From positions 428,592-492,591 of the forward strand of contig NZ_SHKW01000002.1 of NCBI RefSeq assembly GCF_004217555.1: a stretch of 64,000 nt of DNA. Direction: 5' to 3'. Origin of the DNA: Edaphobacter modestus. Lineage in GTDB: Bacteria; Acidobacteriota; Terriglobia; Terriglobales; Acidobacteriaceae. The notes under the pieces are model-generated. The model worked only from the letters and a program-made list of their open reading frames with translations, made no database searches and was not told the origin of the DNA. Shown here piece by piece: positions 14,930 to 23,957 of the stretch. Position numbers and translations under genes: made by a program. How positions within the stretch are numbered: the stretch's first letter is position 1; each line of letters starts with the position of its first letter.

Positions 14930-15961
14930 ATGCAGATTCGTTCAGTAGGGATTGATCTCGGCAAGACGACCTTTCACTTGGTAGCCCTTGATGATAACGG
15001 CAAGGTGCTCCTGAAGAAGAAGTTTACGCAGAAGCAGCTGATCGTATTCACAGCGAACATGCAGAGCTCGTTGATCGGGATGGAGGCGTGCGCAGGAGCA
15101 CACTTCCTGGGCCGTGCTTTGCGAGCCCAAGGGCACGACGTCAAGCTTATCCCCGCTCAGTTTGTGAAGCCCTTCGTGAAGTCGAACAAGAACGATTTCA
15201 TTGACGCAGAAGCGATCGCCGAAGCCGTGGGTCGTCAGAACATGCGGTTTGTTTCTATCAAGACCGATGATCAGCTGGATCTGCAGGCGTTGCATCGCGT
15301 CCGGGAACGAGTGATGCAGCGGAGAACCGCTGTGATCAACCAGATTCGCGCATTCCTTCTGGAGCGAGGCATGGTGTTTGCTAAGAGCCCGATTCGCCTC
15401 AGAGAAGCGATACCAAGCGTGCTCGAGAACGTGGAGGAGAACCTGACTCCAAGGATGCGCAACCTGATAGCGATGATGTGGAGCGAGTGGAAGGAGCTGG
15501 AACTTCAGCTTGAAGAGATGAACGCGGAAGTCGAGCGGATTGCCTCCAGCGATGCCGCATGCCAGAGACTGCGACAGATTCCGGGCATCGGACCTCTGGT
15601 GGCAACCGCGATCGTAGCTTCGATCGGCAACGGTTCGGCCTTCCGGAAGGGACGAGAGTTCGCCGCCTGGATGGGACTGGTACCCAGACAGCATTCAACA
15701 GGAGGCAAGGCACGGCTCTATGGCATCAGTAAGCGGGGCAACCGTTATCTACGGATGATTCTGGTTCACGGAGCCCGTGCCGTTGTCCTGCGATCCAAGC
15801 GAGATCGTATCGCAATGGGTGCATGGCTAACTTCACTCGAGGGCAGAGCCCCGCGCAACGTGTTGATCGTCGCCATGGCCAACAAGCTGGCTCGCATCGC
15901 ATGGGCTGTGCTCTCGACTGGCCAGGACTATCGGGTCGTGCCCGCCGAAACTGCTGCCTAG
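14930..15961 (+). CDS. IS110-family transposase (DEDD recombinase), element A
   Basis: 343 residues, full length. The RuvC-like N-terminal domain has the DEDD residues Asp9 (GIDLGKTTFH), Glu52 (IGMEACAGAH), Asp89 and Asp92 (NDFIDAEAIAEA). A coiled-coil middle (about 165-205) leads to the Tnp domain with QIPGIGPLVATAIVASIGN and the candidate serine Ser256 in RQHSTGGK. AAGGAGG lies seven bases before ATG 14930. Proteins of this group cut and join DNA under the guidance of an RNA from the same element. About two-thirds of the residues are shared with the adjacent copy, so the two are separate related elements, not a fresh duplication. Confidence 0.95.
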   Translation: MQIRSVGIDLGKTTFHLVALDDNGKVLLKKKFTQKQLIVFTANMQSSLIGMEACAGAHFLGRALRAQGHDVKLIPAQFVKPFVKSNKNDFIDAEAIAEAVGRQNMRFVSIKTDDQLDLQALHRVRERVMQRRTAVINQIRAFLLERGMVFAKSPIRLREAIPSVLENVEENLTPRMRNLIAMMWSEWKELELQLEEMNAEVERIASSDAACQRLRQIPGIGPLVATAIVASIGNGSAFRKGREFAAWMGLVPRQHSTGGKARLYGISKRGNRYLRMILVHGARAVVLRSKRDRIAMGAWLTSLEGRAPRNVLIVAMANKLARIAWAVLSTGQDYRVVPAETAA

Positions 15962-16206
15962 GCCAGCGAAACATAACCGGTTCCAAGCCCTCTCACCAAG
16001 GTCTGCACGGACGAGTGAAGATGAAAGAACAGTCATAACGGCGTCTCTGAAACCTGTTTGCTCAAAAGGCCCTCGCGGCCGAGGGGTTTCAAAGGACAGA
16101 CACGCGGCGTATCTCATCATGTGCCAGGAGATCTTATTCTCCACAAACAGGCCGGATACATTAACGCAGACTCTCTTCATCCAACCACTTTTCTCTTGCA
16201 GTCAGA
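15962..16206 (+). ncRNA. Candidate seekRNA/bridge RNA region of element A
   Basis: In IS1111-subgroup elements the guide RNA is encoded between the transposase stop and the right end. These 245 bases have no gene and contain a hairpin CCCTCG-CGG-CCGAGGG (about 16062-16087) and the block CACAAACAGGCCGGATACAT, also present in element B. The role is inferred from position and family knowledge. Confidence 0.55.
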
Positions 16207-16416
16207 CGGCGGACCATACATTTGACCAACTTCATATTCTGCTCCCACCCCTGAAGCAGGCCATGGAAATGACAGAGTATGGAAAGCATGGAAAGCCATG
16301 AAGCCGGCTTCCACCGTTCCCACACTCTTTGGAAATCCCTTCAGGATTACCACTATTGGAATGGTCCGCCGCCTGTACCATCCGGACGATTATCTTAGCT
16401 GGCAGGAGGTTTCACC

Positions 16417-17445
16417 ATGGAGATTTCGACCATCGGCATCGACCTGAGCAAGACCACCTTTCACCTGATTGGCCTCAGCCCTCGTGGTGATATTGTGCTT
16501 CGCAAGAAGCTCTCACGGAAGCAGCTCCTGACTTACACAGCAACCCGCAAGCCGATGCTGATCGGAATGGAAGCCTGCGCAGGTGCTCATTATCTCGCTC
16601 GCGCCCTTCGGGATCAGGGGCACGATGCCAGACTCATGCCGGCGCAGTATGTAAAGCCCTACGTCAAGACGAACAAGAACGACTACCTGGACGCGGAAGC
16701 GATTGCGGAAGCCGTGCAGCGGCCGACGATGCGTTTCGTGCCGATCAAGAACGACGAGCAGCTGGATCTGCAAGCGCTACACCGCGTGCGCGATCGCTGG
16801 GTCGCGAGAAGAACGGCCGTAATGAATCAGATACGCGGATTTCTCCTGGAACGTGGGATTGCTATCCGAAAAGGGCCTTCTTACCTGGTGACGCAACTGC
16901 AGGTCATCTTTACCGAGGGCGATTCTTCCTTTTCCGGAAGGCTGCTGCACTTGATTCGTGAGTTGAAGCATGAATGGGACGAGCTCGAAAGGAAGATCGA
17001 GGAAGCCAGTGCTGAGCTCGCCCGCATCGCGAAGAAGGATGATGGCTGCCATCGCTTGATGGAGGTGCCGGGCTTCGGGCCAATTGTGTCGACGGCACTC
17101 GTTGCGGCGATTGGTAACGGCATCAGCTTCAGAAAAGGGCGGGACCTAGCCGCTTGGTTAGGGCTGGTTCCGCGGCAACACTCGACAGGCGGCAAGACCA
17201 GACTGCTCGGCATCAGTAAGCTGGGCAATGAATATCTGCGACGCATGATGCTTCACGGCGCCCGATCCGTGGTGATGCAGATGGAACGAAAGCCTTCCGC
17301 TCTCGGCGAATGGCTGACCAGCCTTTCGGCGCGACGTCATCGCAACGTAACGGTCGTCGCTTTGGCCAACAAGATGGCTCGAATTGCATGGGCCATCTTG
17401 AGCAAAGGCACACACTACTCTGCACCGGCATTCGTGGCGGCTTGA
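16417..17445 (+). CDS. IS110-family transposase (DEDD recombinase), element B
   Basis: 342 residues with the same layout as element A: Asp9, Glu52, Asp89 and Asp92 in the RuvC-like part and Ser256 in RQHSTGGKT of the Tnp domain. All catalytic positions are intact, and CAGGAGG precedes ATG 16417. The central coiled-coil region (about 150-205) differs most from element A. It is probably functional, with a guide RNA encoded downstream. Confidence 0.95.
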   Translation: MEISTIGIDLSKTTFHLIGLSPRGDIVLRKKLSRKQLLTYTATRKPMLIGMEACAGAHYLARALRDQGHDARLMPAQYVKPYVKTNKNDYLDAEAIAEAVQRPTMRFVPIKNDEQLDLQALHRVRDRWVARRTAVMNQIRGFLLERGIAIRKGPSYLVTQLQVIFTEGDSSFSGRLLHLIRELKHEWDELERKIEEASAELARIAKKDDGCHRLMEVPGFGPIVSTALVAAIGNGISFRKGRDLAAWLGLVPRQHSTGGKTRLLGISKLGNEYLRRMMLHGARSVVMQMERKPSALGEWLTSLSARRHRNVTVVALANKMARIAWAILSKGTHYSAPAFVAA

Positions 17446-17750
17446 ACCGAGGCTTGGAAAAGACGCCCGCCGTACGGGCTTGGAAATCGCTTCGCGATTC
17501 CACACTTTTCCAACCCTCCGACGACGAAGTTTTCCTCTCAAGTTTGCGAGACAAATCGATGTGTGAGTGAACGGTCTCAACCGGCGTTGCTCAAGCCTGT
17601 GTGGGAATGAGAACCCTTAGGAGTTCGACCCACTTTGTAGACCAGCGACGCGCGGACTCCATTATGGCCAGGAGCTCAGCTCCACAAACAGGCCGGATAC
17701 ATTTGCGCAGACCCAAAACACTCGCTACAAAGATTTAGCTTGCAATCTGA
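17446..17750 (+). ncRNA. Candidate seekRNA/bridge RNA region of element B
   Basis: 305 non-coding bases between the transposase stop and the right arm. Hairpins GCCCG-CCGTA-CGGGC (about 17466-17480) and AATCGC-TTC-GCGATT (about 17486-17500) sit within an outer pair TTGGAAAAG / CTTTTCCAA. The block CACAAACAGGCCGGATACAT is shared with element A, while the rest differs, as expected if target-binding loops changed. Confidence 0.55.
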
Positions 17751-17983
17751 CGGCGGACCATACATATTCCCACAACCACGACGATGAGATTAATTAGGAA
17801 AAGACAAGCAGCAGCTTGTGCTTCACTTGAAGCACAAAGGGAAGCAATCCAATGTGGGTTCTTGCAGATTCGAGGCGGGAGCGGTATTCCAGCACACCCA
17901 AGGCAAGGTTCGATGAGCGCATCGGCCTGAGATCGCCAGATGAGAAACTTTTACATGGTGCACGAGGTTATGATGTTGATGAT

Positions 17984-19579
17984 ATGGTTCGACCGACTCT
18001 GATTTCTGCGCTTCTGCTTATATGTAGTGCCGCTGTTTCTCGCGCAGCCGTGCTCAGTCCATGTGATGCTGCCACCGCAAATCCTACACAGGTAAGCAAA
18101 GGCCAGACATCCGATGCTCCCATACCAATTTCATGGGAGAACCGTCTTCGTCCCGCTGTTCTCGAATCCGGCGAGCCGCTGCCTCATTGGTCGTTATGCG
18201 AACGTATGGCGTACTACCACGTTCCTGGAGTGGCCGTTGCGGTGATCAGGGACGGGAAAATCGTACTAGCCGCTGGCTATGGCGTACTGGCGGAAGGCAG
18301 TAGCCAGAAGGTGAATGCCGATACGCTGTTTTCCGTCGGATCAGTCAGTAAGGTGGCCACAGCATCCATCATCCTGCGCATGGTGGCTGCGGGTAAATTG
18401 AATCTCGATAGCAATGTAGATCGTTACCTCACGAGTTGGCACGTACCCCGAACGAAGGACGTCCCTGATCCCGACGTCACGCTGCGAATGCTGATGTCAC
18501 ACACATCCGGTTTCAACGTCGGCGGCTTTCCCGACTTCATGCCAGACGAGCCTGTTCCCACCCTTATCGAGACACTGGATGGCAAACCGCCAGCCAAACA
18601 TCATGCCGTCCGCCTGACCTCGGTTCCCGGTACGCGTTACAGCTACTCGGGTGGGGGAATCATGGTAGAGCAGCAACTGCTTGAGGATGTGACAAAGACA
18701 AACTTCGCGGATACAGCAAAGACGTGGTTGCTCGATCCGCTGCATATGGATCGCAGTACATTCGTCAGCCCGCTGCCTGCATCGACGATCAACGTTGCCA
18801 AGGCGCATGACAACGACGGCCACCTCGTCGCCCTGCCACGCGGATGGCAGACATTTCCTGAACAAGCAGCCTCCGGCCTATGGAGCAATGCTCAGGAACT
18901 AGGAAGCTGGGTTGCGGCGCTCATCGAGAGCTATCGCGGACAGAGCAACTTTCTTCCGCGTGGATTGGCAACGCAGATGATGACCCCGGTCTCACCGAGC
19001 CCCCAGGGATTGGGTCCCGAATTACTCGGTTCTGGCGACGCAAGAGGTTTTTTTCATAGCGGGTCCAATGACAACTATCGTGCCTGGATCGAGGGCTATC
19101 TGCAATCCGGCGATGGCTTCGTTATTCTCACTAACAGCAGCAATGGTTCACTCCTGCGCCTCGAAATCCGGCACGCGCTTTCGGATGCAATCGGTCTTGG
19201 CGTCGATCCCGTTTTGCGAACAGTCGACCTAGACGCGAACGACCCCGCCTATACCAACTACAAAGGGACCTACCGCCTCGATAGCGACATACCGATGAAT
19301 ATCCGGGGACGGTTTGCGGATGACTTTGACGTCGAGGCGTTCGTCATAAACATCTCCGGAGGGAAAGTTGCATTACGCGTTCCCGGCGACGATCACGTTC
19401 ATCCGCTAAAAGCTCTATCCCCTACTCGGTTCGTAGACGCGGAGTCGGAAACCGTGCCCCTGATGCAATTTGAATTTCACCGCGACGCACATGGGAAAGT
19501 GCAGGCTGTCAGCATTACAAGCGGCAACTCACTCGCATATTACCGCCACGATTTGTCTGCGCGACCCGGTGCTCGATAA
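17984..19579 (+). CDS. Exported serine hydrolase, class C beta-lactamase/esterase family
   Basis: 531 residues from ATG 17984, chosen because a signal peptide follows directly (hydrophobic 5-20, then SRAA); an upstream frame to 17852 would bury it. The catalytic Ser-x-x-Lys is S120-V-S-K123 in FSVGSVSKVA. The Tyr motif is Y221-S-G rather than the usual Tyr-x-Asn, and the third motif is HSG in FFHSGSNDNYRAW. A C-terminal beta domain (about 400-531) follows, as in many esterase-type members. Likely periplasmic hydrolysis of an ester or peptide; true beta-lactamase activity is doubtful given the altered second motif. It is flanked by IS1111-type and IS110-type elements. Confidence 0.85.
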   Translation: MVRPTLISALLLICSAAVSRAAVLSPCDAATANPTQVSKGQTSDAPIPISWENRLRPAVLESGEPLPHWSLCERMAYYHVPGVAVAVIRDGKIVLAAGYGVLAEGSSQKVNADTLFSVGSVSKVATASIILRMVAAGKLNLDSNVDRYLTSWHVPRTKDVPDPDVTLRMLMSHTSGFNVGGFPDFMPDEPVPTLIETLDGKPPAKHHAVRLTSVPGTRYSYSGGGIMVEQQLLEDVTKTNFADTAKTWLLDPLHMDRSTFVSPLPASTINVAKAHDNDGHLVALPRGWQTFPEQAASGLWSNAQELGSWVAALIESYRGQSNFLPRGLATQMMTPVSPSPQGLGPELLGSGDARGFFHSGSNDNYRAWIEGYLQSGDGFVILTNSSNGSLLRLEIRHALSDAIGLGVDPVLRTVDLDANDPAYTNYKGTYRLDSDIPMNIRGRFADDFDVEAFVINISGGKVALRVPGDDHVHPLKALSPTRFVDAESETVPLMQFEFHRDAHGKVQAVSITSGNSLAYYRHDLSARPGAR

Positions 19580-19693
19580 GATTTTTGCTTTCGCTAAGAA
19601 TGAGCACATAGTCGCCAGTTCAGTCACTGAGAAGCTCCTCAGGCGGTGTTGCGCAAACGATCACCGTTGTGAGAGCGTGTGGTGACCACTAAA

Positions 19694-20968
19694 CTATCGG
19701 CAAGCTAAAGCGACGACCGGAAGGTTCTTTGCTGAAGCGTTGCCGTCCCGTCGTGCCCGATCAAAGGCTTTCTGCGATTTCAGTAAAGCGATTAGAACAC
19801 CGAGCAGTCTATCGGCTATCCCCCGCAGGGCTCGGGCATGATGGTGTCCTGACGCCCGCAAGCTGTCATACTGCCGTCGACTCTTGCTATCACAGCTGAG
19901 GCTGCTCGTCGCCCAGTGGTATACCGCGTTTCGCAACCGGGGGCTGCAAGCATGACGCATGCCGACGGTCTTTCTCTTGCCACTTTGCCTGGTTACTGGT
20001 GCCGTTCCTGCGTAACAACGCAGAGCCTCATAATCCCGTTCCCGAATTGGCCTTGAGGCTTCAGTCAGAAGAGCGGCGGCGACCGCAGGACCGATCCCAG
20101 GGATTGACAGGATCAGGCCAGCATCACACGGTGGCTGGTCTGATCCGGTGATCATTTCAGTCATCGTGCCCAGAAGGCGTGCGATGCGGTTGCCGACTTC
20201 CCGAAGTTGATCATCGAGCAGCTTCACATGAGGAAGTAGGAGCAGAACATGCTCACAAGCCGCTTCTGCTGAGCCTGGAGCCAGTGCAAGCGGCGCGGTC
20301 CTGAAAGCGGAAAGCACCTCGTCCGCCGAAAGCCTCCGGATACGGTTCGCTTTGAGGATGCGCTGAACGCGAAGAGAACTGATCCTCGCGCCTTCAGCAG
20401 GCGTAGGTGCCACAGTCAGCAGGTCCCACATCAACCGATCGTCAGCAGCGGGACTGATCGCCAACATTTGTGGATAGTACCGATGGAGTTGTTGCCACAA
20501 CCTGTTGGTGGCGCGTCTGAGTTCGACTTTCAGCTCATCTTCGAACCGTGAAAGCTCTCGCAGCCGAAGCAAATCGGGGCAATCGATGTTTACTCGCTTG
20601 TAGCTTTGCCTATCTGTGCGCAAAGAGCTGGCCAAGACAAGCGCATCTCGGGCATCGTCCTTTGCGCCGGCGACGGTGAAACGGTCACGAAACCGGTCTA
20701 CCTGCTTAGGATTGATCGAGAACAAGGTGAAGCCACTCTCGACAAGAGTTTCGACGAGGGCACCCCAGGCGACCTCGATGCCGATAGCGACCCGGGCAGG
20801 CGCGCATTCTGTTCGTTGTTTAAGTTTGTTGATTAGGGCGACGAGGCCGTCGCCACTATGGGCTGCGTCATACTGTTCGACCACTCGCCCGTTACCGTCA
20901 AGCACAGCGACGCGGTGGGTTTGTGTTCCCCAATCAATCCCGACAAAGTATTGAAACAGTTGATCCAC
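19694..20968 (-). CDS. IS110-family transposase, IS110-subgroup type
   Basis: 424 residues from GTG 20968, supported by GGAGG seven bases upstream; the frame continues to 21052 without a ribosome site. DEDD residues are Asp12 (GIDWGTQTH), Glu65 (IGIEVAWGAL), Asp105 and Asp108 (DDARDA). The Tnp domain has LSIPGIGPAVAAALL and TRQSGKRK with the candidate serine. It is unrelated at close range to the two IS1111-type elements upstream. The terminal boundaries were not identified. Intact and possibly active. Confidence 0.93.
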   Translation of the reverse strand: MDQLFQYFVGIDWGTQTHRVAVLDGNGRVVEQYDAAHSGDGLVALINKLKQRTECAPARVAIGIEVAWGALVETLVESGFTLFSINPKQVDRFRDRFTVAGAKDDARDALVLASSLRTDRQSYKRVNIDCPDLLRLRELSRFEDELKVELRRATNRLWQQLHRYYPQMLAISPAADDRLMWDLLTVAPTPAEGARISSLRVQRILKANRIRRLSADEVLSAFRTAPLALAPGSAEAACEHVLLLLPHVKLLDDQLREVGNRIARLLGTMTEMITGSDQPPCDAGLILSIPGIGPAVAAALLTEASRPIRERDYEALRCYAGTAPVTRQSGKRKTVGMRHACSPRLRNAVYHWATSSLSCDSKSRRQYDSLRASGHHHARALRGIADRLLGVLIALLKSQKAFDRARRDGNASAKNLPVVALACR

Positions 20969-21310
20969 GATTTGCCTCCTTGGATTGCTTTGTGATGCCC
21001 TCGTCATCCCTGTACCGGCACTCACCCAAGGTGCGGTAGTGCTACTCCCCACTGGACGTTTGCATCACCGCTCAACCGTCAAGGCGCAAGTCCCCAAATG
21101 GTGATCGAGTCACTGCGTTGCGGAGGCACTCTTGACGGCCAGCTACGTGAGACTCACCCGGTAAGGGAAAAGTCTTCAACAGCGTACAGGCGTTGCGGGG
21201 TGTCCCCGCTAGATTGGGGAGTCGGAAGACGAGGCCGGTTGCTTCTCGCCGGCGTCGGCTGGAGCTGGGGCAAGGGCATAGCCCTTACCCCGCCAAAGTA
21301 TCTAGGATGG
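20969..21310. ncRNA. Candidate bridge-RNA/left-end region of the IS110 element
   Basis: For IS110-subgroup elements the bridge RNA lies upstream of the transposase. These about 340 bases carry no gene and contain strong hairpins, the best being GGGG-C-AAGGGC-ATA-GCCCTT-A-CCCC at 21267-21291, and GGGGTGTCCCC at about 21198. Assignment as bridge RNA is inferred from position; the hairpin could also belong to the next gene's leader. Confidence 0.4.
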
Positions 21311-21329
21311 AGTAAAACTCGGAGAACGG

Positions 21330-21515
21330 ATGACCTATCAGAAAATTACACTGGCCGTAGTCGTGAAAGAAGACGACTCGGAAATGTTTACGCAAGCACT
21401 GAACGACGCCTTGGATCGAATTGAAAAAATACAAACTGTCTTCAGCAGCGAAATTCGCACCGAGGAAGTAGGGAAGCCCGAGAATGCAGAGGAAATTGAG
21501 AGTATTCCTCAGTAA
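21330..21515 (+). CDS. Small uncharacterised acidic protein
   Basis: 61 residues: a beta-like start (MTYQKITLAVVVKEDD), an amphipathic helix (MFTQALNDALDRIEKI) and an acidic tail. GGAGAA lies five to six bases before ATG 21330. The beta-then-helix pattern looks like a small stand-alone ferredoxin-like domain. No family is recognised. The truncated DNA ligase start lies just downstream, so this may be the surviving first gene of a broken operon. Confidence 0.5.
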   Translation: MTYQKITLAVVVKEDDSEMFTQALNDALDRIEKIQTVFSSEIRTEEVGKPENAEEIESIPQ

Positions 21516-21536
21516 CGGCTTATCGTAAGGCGGATC

Positions 21537-21641
21537 ATGGCAAAAGCGGCGAAGGCGGTTGGCTTTTTAAAGACGATGGATTGTTTGGCGGTTCCAAAGA
21601 TCCCCGAAGGCCCGGAATGGACGTATGAAATCTTATGTTGA
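21537..21641 (+). pseudogene. ATP-dependent DNA ligase, N-terminal remnant
   Basis: 34 residues ending IPEGPEWTYEILC before TGA 21639-21641. The LAVPKIPEGPEWTYEI segment matches the start of LigD/LigC-type ATP-dependent ligases, where the next residues would be the Lys-Asp-Gly active site. The break falls immediately before that lysine. Only the first few percent of the gene remains. Confidence 0.6.
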
Positions 21642-21699
21642 TCAGCACATAAAAGTTCTTATGTTGTGTTGCGGGTTATGTTGTGTTGCATTCGCTGAC

Positions 21700-21935
21700 G
21701 TCTTTCTTGGTGCGTTCCAATCATGGCGGCGCACAACCGCGCTGGCGTGCAGATGGAAAAGAAGCCATTTTCCGTCATTCCTACCAGACACTCCGATGGG
21801 TCAACTTCCTTGACGGAGTAGTGGTCTTCCAGATGGAGCAGCCGCCAACGAACACCAATGGAAACCGATAAACGTGTTGCGTTTAATAACCCACAGAACA
21901 CCGAGGGCCAACTCCCAATCTGGACGTGAGCCGTA
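21700..21935 (+). pseudogene. WD40-like (PD40) beta-propeller C-terminal remnant
   Basis: One frame reads SNHGGAQPRWRADGKEAIF, then FQMEQPPTNTNG, and after a frame change NNPQNTEGQLPIW. This is the usual end of Acidobacterial kinase/TolB-like proteins with PD40 repeats. At least one frameshift and missing sequence show it is dead. Confidence 0.45.
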
Positions 21936-21997
21936 GTTCACGAAAAACGGGGCGGTCTCAACCGGTCGGGTTATCGGAAAGTTCAAAAGCCGAGACT

Positions 21998-23647
21998 TCA
22001 CTTCTGACGCAGAACTGATTGTGGGACGAGACGAGTCGATGTTCCAAAACTTCCGGTGGCTGCGCCGAACCACACCCGGCCAAGGCTATCGGTGAACGCA
22101 ATCATCATCCATGACTTTGGTAGGTCGTCGCGGCCACCGTAAGAGGTCCAACTGCCATTAGCTAAACGGTATAACCCGTGGCGGCCGAAGGAGACCCATA
22201 TTCCTCCTTGTTGATCCTCGGTAATCGTCTGCAAGAATTCAGATTGGTTCACGTTTTCCGGGGGAAGGTTCACGCGAACGAAATCGTCTCCGACAAGATG
22301 CCAAAGACAACGTTCCCCGGAGAACCAGAACGTATTGTCAGGTGCGCGGTAGATGAAGAACGGTGTCACCTGCGGGAGACGACGCTCTGCTTTGCCGCGC
22401 AGAACATGATAAAGGTCCGCTTTTACATTAGCGCCGCCGCTATTGAAACTGATCCATACCCCCCCATTCTCATCTGGGGCCACGGCGAAATCCGAACTCG
22501 CCGATTTTTCTGTCGGGAATTCCTGTCTGATCAACGGGGTGTAGAAGAATCGATGTATACCCCTGATGTCTCCAAACCAGATATTTCCTTCACGATCCAC
22601 CAACTCTGCATTCTGAAATGGGTTTACGTTATAGGTTTCAGAAATAACTGTGGACGCGTTCTTCTGGACATCACGCAAGCTGTCTTTTGGAAGACGCATC
22701 ACGACGGGCTTATACCAGGGTGAGATCCAAACACTGTTGTTTCGATCAGCAATTTGAAGGTTGTCTTTTACGGCCGGGTAAGCAGGTAGCCTCTCATCAG
22801 AACCTTTGCTGGAGTCGGACCCACGTGGGGCTACGGGCGCGGTCAGGACGGTTCGATCCAGCTCCCTGGAGAACCCGTTGACTGATAAATTGCTGCCAGC
22901 TGTTTTAAAGTGTCTGGTCGCCGGTATCAGGTACATGAGGTCTTTCGGGGCGTCAACACCGCCCACCAAAGCCCAAAGTATCCCCTCTGAATCAAATCCA
23001 ACCTGTGTAACGGGTCCGGCCGGAGCGTTCCACTCAACCCCGAGATGCTGCCACCCCGAATGATCGAATCTCCATAGACCACTGGATGTGCCTGCCCATA
23101 CAACTCCATTCCGATCCTGGACAAAACCGAAAACACTTCCAGTCTCGCTCGCATAATTGGTCACTCGCCCCTTATCCAGGAAACTGAAGCCTCCGAACGT
23201 GTAGCCGATCCAGAGGCCACCAGACGTCGGTGCGAGCAAGGAGTACAGGTTGTTCGAAAGGAGCCGATCGCCAAACGGCGAGTTGAATGGTTCGATTCGC
23301 GTTCCATCAAAGCGAAATAATCCGTTGGGGCTACCCAGCCATAGGAACCCGTCATTGGTCTGGGATAAACACTGGACCTCTGCGGGCGCTCCCTCTTTGA
23401 AGGTCCAGGAGTTGTGACCCACCTGCACGTTCGCCGATAGGGGCGGTTGCCCAAACAACGATGGACACCCAACAGAGGTAACGACCATTAAGACAAAAAG
23501 CCAGCACAGCTGCGAGGCTGTGATACGAACTGAGTGTGCTGAACGGTCGCAATCTCCGACGGGAACGAAGGACCGCGCTCGTTCGGGTATTTTCCACAAA
23601 GTATGCATACGAGCTTGTAACCCACTACAGTGAACACGAGATGACAC
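21998..23647 (-). CDS. Two-component-type beta-propeller sensor, C-terminally truncated
   Basis: 549 residues. A hydrophobic stretch (LCWLFVLMVVTSVGC) near residues 47-62 followed by SLFGQ looks like the true signal peptide, so the start is probably an internal codon. The rest is repeated Reg_prop blades: DGFLWLGSPNGLFRFDG, GLWIGYTFGGFSF, GVVWAGTSSGLWRFD, GNIWFGDIRGIHRF, GGIWVSFGRHGLYRL, GRVWFGAATG. Full proteins of this type continue with more blades, a Y_Y_Y domain, a membrane helix and a histidine kinase. Here the reading ends abruptly after the last blade, so the signalling half has been lost. Expression as a periplasmic fragment is possible but a pseudogene is more likely. Confidence 0.7.
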   Translation of the reverse strand: MSSRVHCSGLQARMHTLWKIPERARSFVPVGDCDRSAHSVRITASQLCWLFVLMVVTSVGCPSLFGQPPLSANVQVGHNSWTFKEGAPAEVQCLSQTNDGFLWLGSPNGLFRFDGTRIEPFNSPFGDRLLSNNLYSLLAPTSGGLWIGYTFGGFSFLDKGRVTNYASETGSVFGFVQDRNGVVWAGTSSGLWRFDHSGWQHLGVEWNAPAGPVTQVGFDSEGILWALVGGVDAPKDLMYLIPATRHFKTAGSNLSVNGFSRELDRTVLTAPVAPRGSDSSKGSDERLPAYPAVKDNLQIADRNNSVWISPWYKPVVMRLPKDSLRDVQKNASTVISETYNVNPFQNAELVDREGNIWFGDIRGIHRFFYTPLIRQEFPTEKSASSDFAVAPDENGGVWISFNSGGANVKADLYHVLRGKAERRLPQVTPFFIYRAPDNTFWFSGERCLWHLVGDDFVRVNLPPENVNQSEFLQTITEDQQGGIWVSFGRHGLYRLANGSWTSYGGRDDLPKSWMMIAFTDSLGRVWFGAATGSFGTSTRLVPQSVLRQK

Positions 23648-23957
23648 GGGAGAAGAAAACCTACGCTAGGTTTGCAAGATAGTGGGAGTTGGTCCTCAAT
23701 CGCAAAATCCGTGAACACAACCGCACTCTAACAGTGCATCGAATTCTGCGAATCATAACAGCCATTTCGATGGTGTTCGTCAATACCATAAATATGTATG
23801 TCGATTGCGAATCTATCCGGCGATGGTCTGTGTCTAAGTTTGGGAGATGGCGATTCATCAAGCTCTATCCCCCGAATGATTGCCGCAATCCGTTACCTTG
23901 ATGCCTTACGAAGATAGTCAGCAGGTGGTACTTCCCTGAGCGCAAACTCCCTGTCGA
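23648..23957. other. Intergenic, no gene recognised
   Basis: About 310 bases of lower G+C content. No convincing frame, promoter or repeat was found. Confidence 0.4.

Larger units (their letters stand above)
14861..16217 (+). mobile_element. IS110-family (IS1111 subgroup) insertion sequence, element A
   Basis: An 11-base inverted repeat ATGGTCCGCCG (14861-14871) / CGGCGGACCAT (16207-16217) encloses a complete transposase gene and a 245-base non-coding 3' part. Sub-terminal inverted repeats and a long untranslated right end are characteristic of the IS1111 subgroup. True ends extend a few bases beyond the repeats. No target duplication is expected. Confidence 0.85.
16361..17761 (+). mobile_element. 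IS110-family (IS1111 subgroup) insertion sequence, element B
   Basis: Has the same 11-base arms as element A: ATGGTCCGCCG at 16361-16371 and CGGCGGACCAT at 17751-17761. It lies 143 bases downstream of A in the same direction. After both right arms the sequence reads ACAT. The two elements share their ends but differ widely in the 3' non-coding part. Confidence 0.85.

Noticed and set aside
14942..15694. 250-residue minus-strand frame in the first IS110 transposase
   Set aside because: Antisense shadow of an intact transposase; no motifs.
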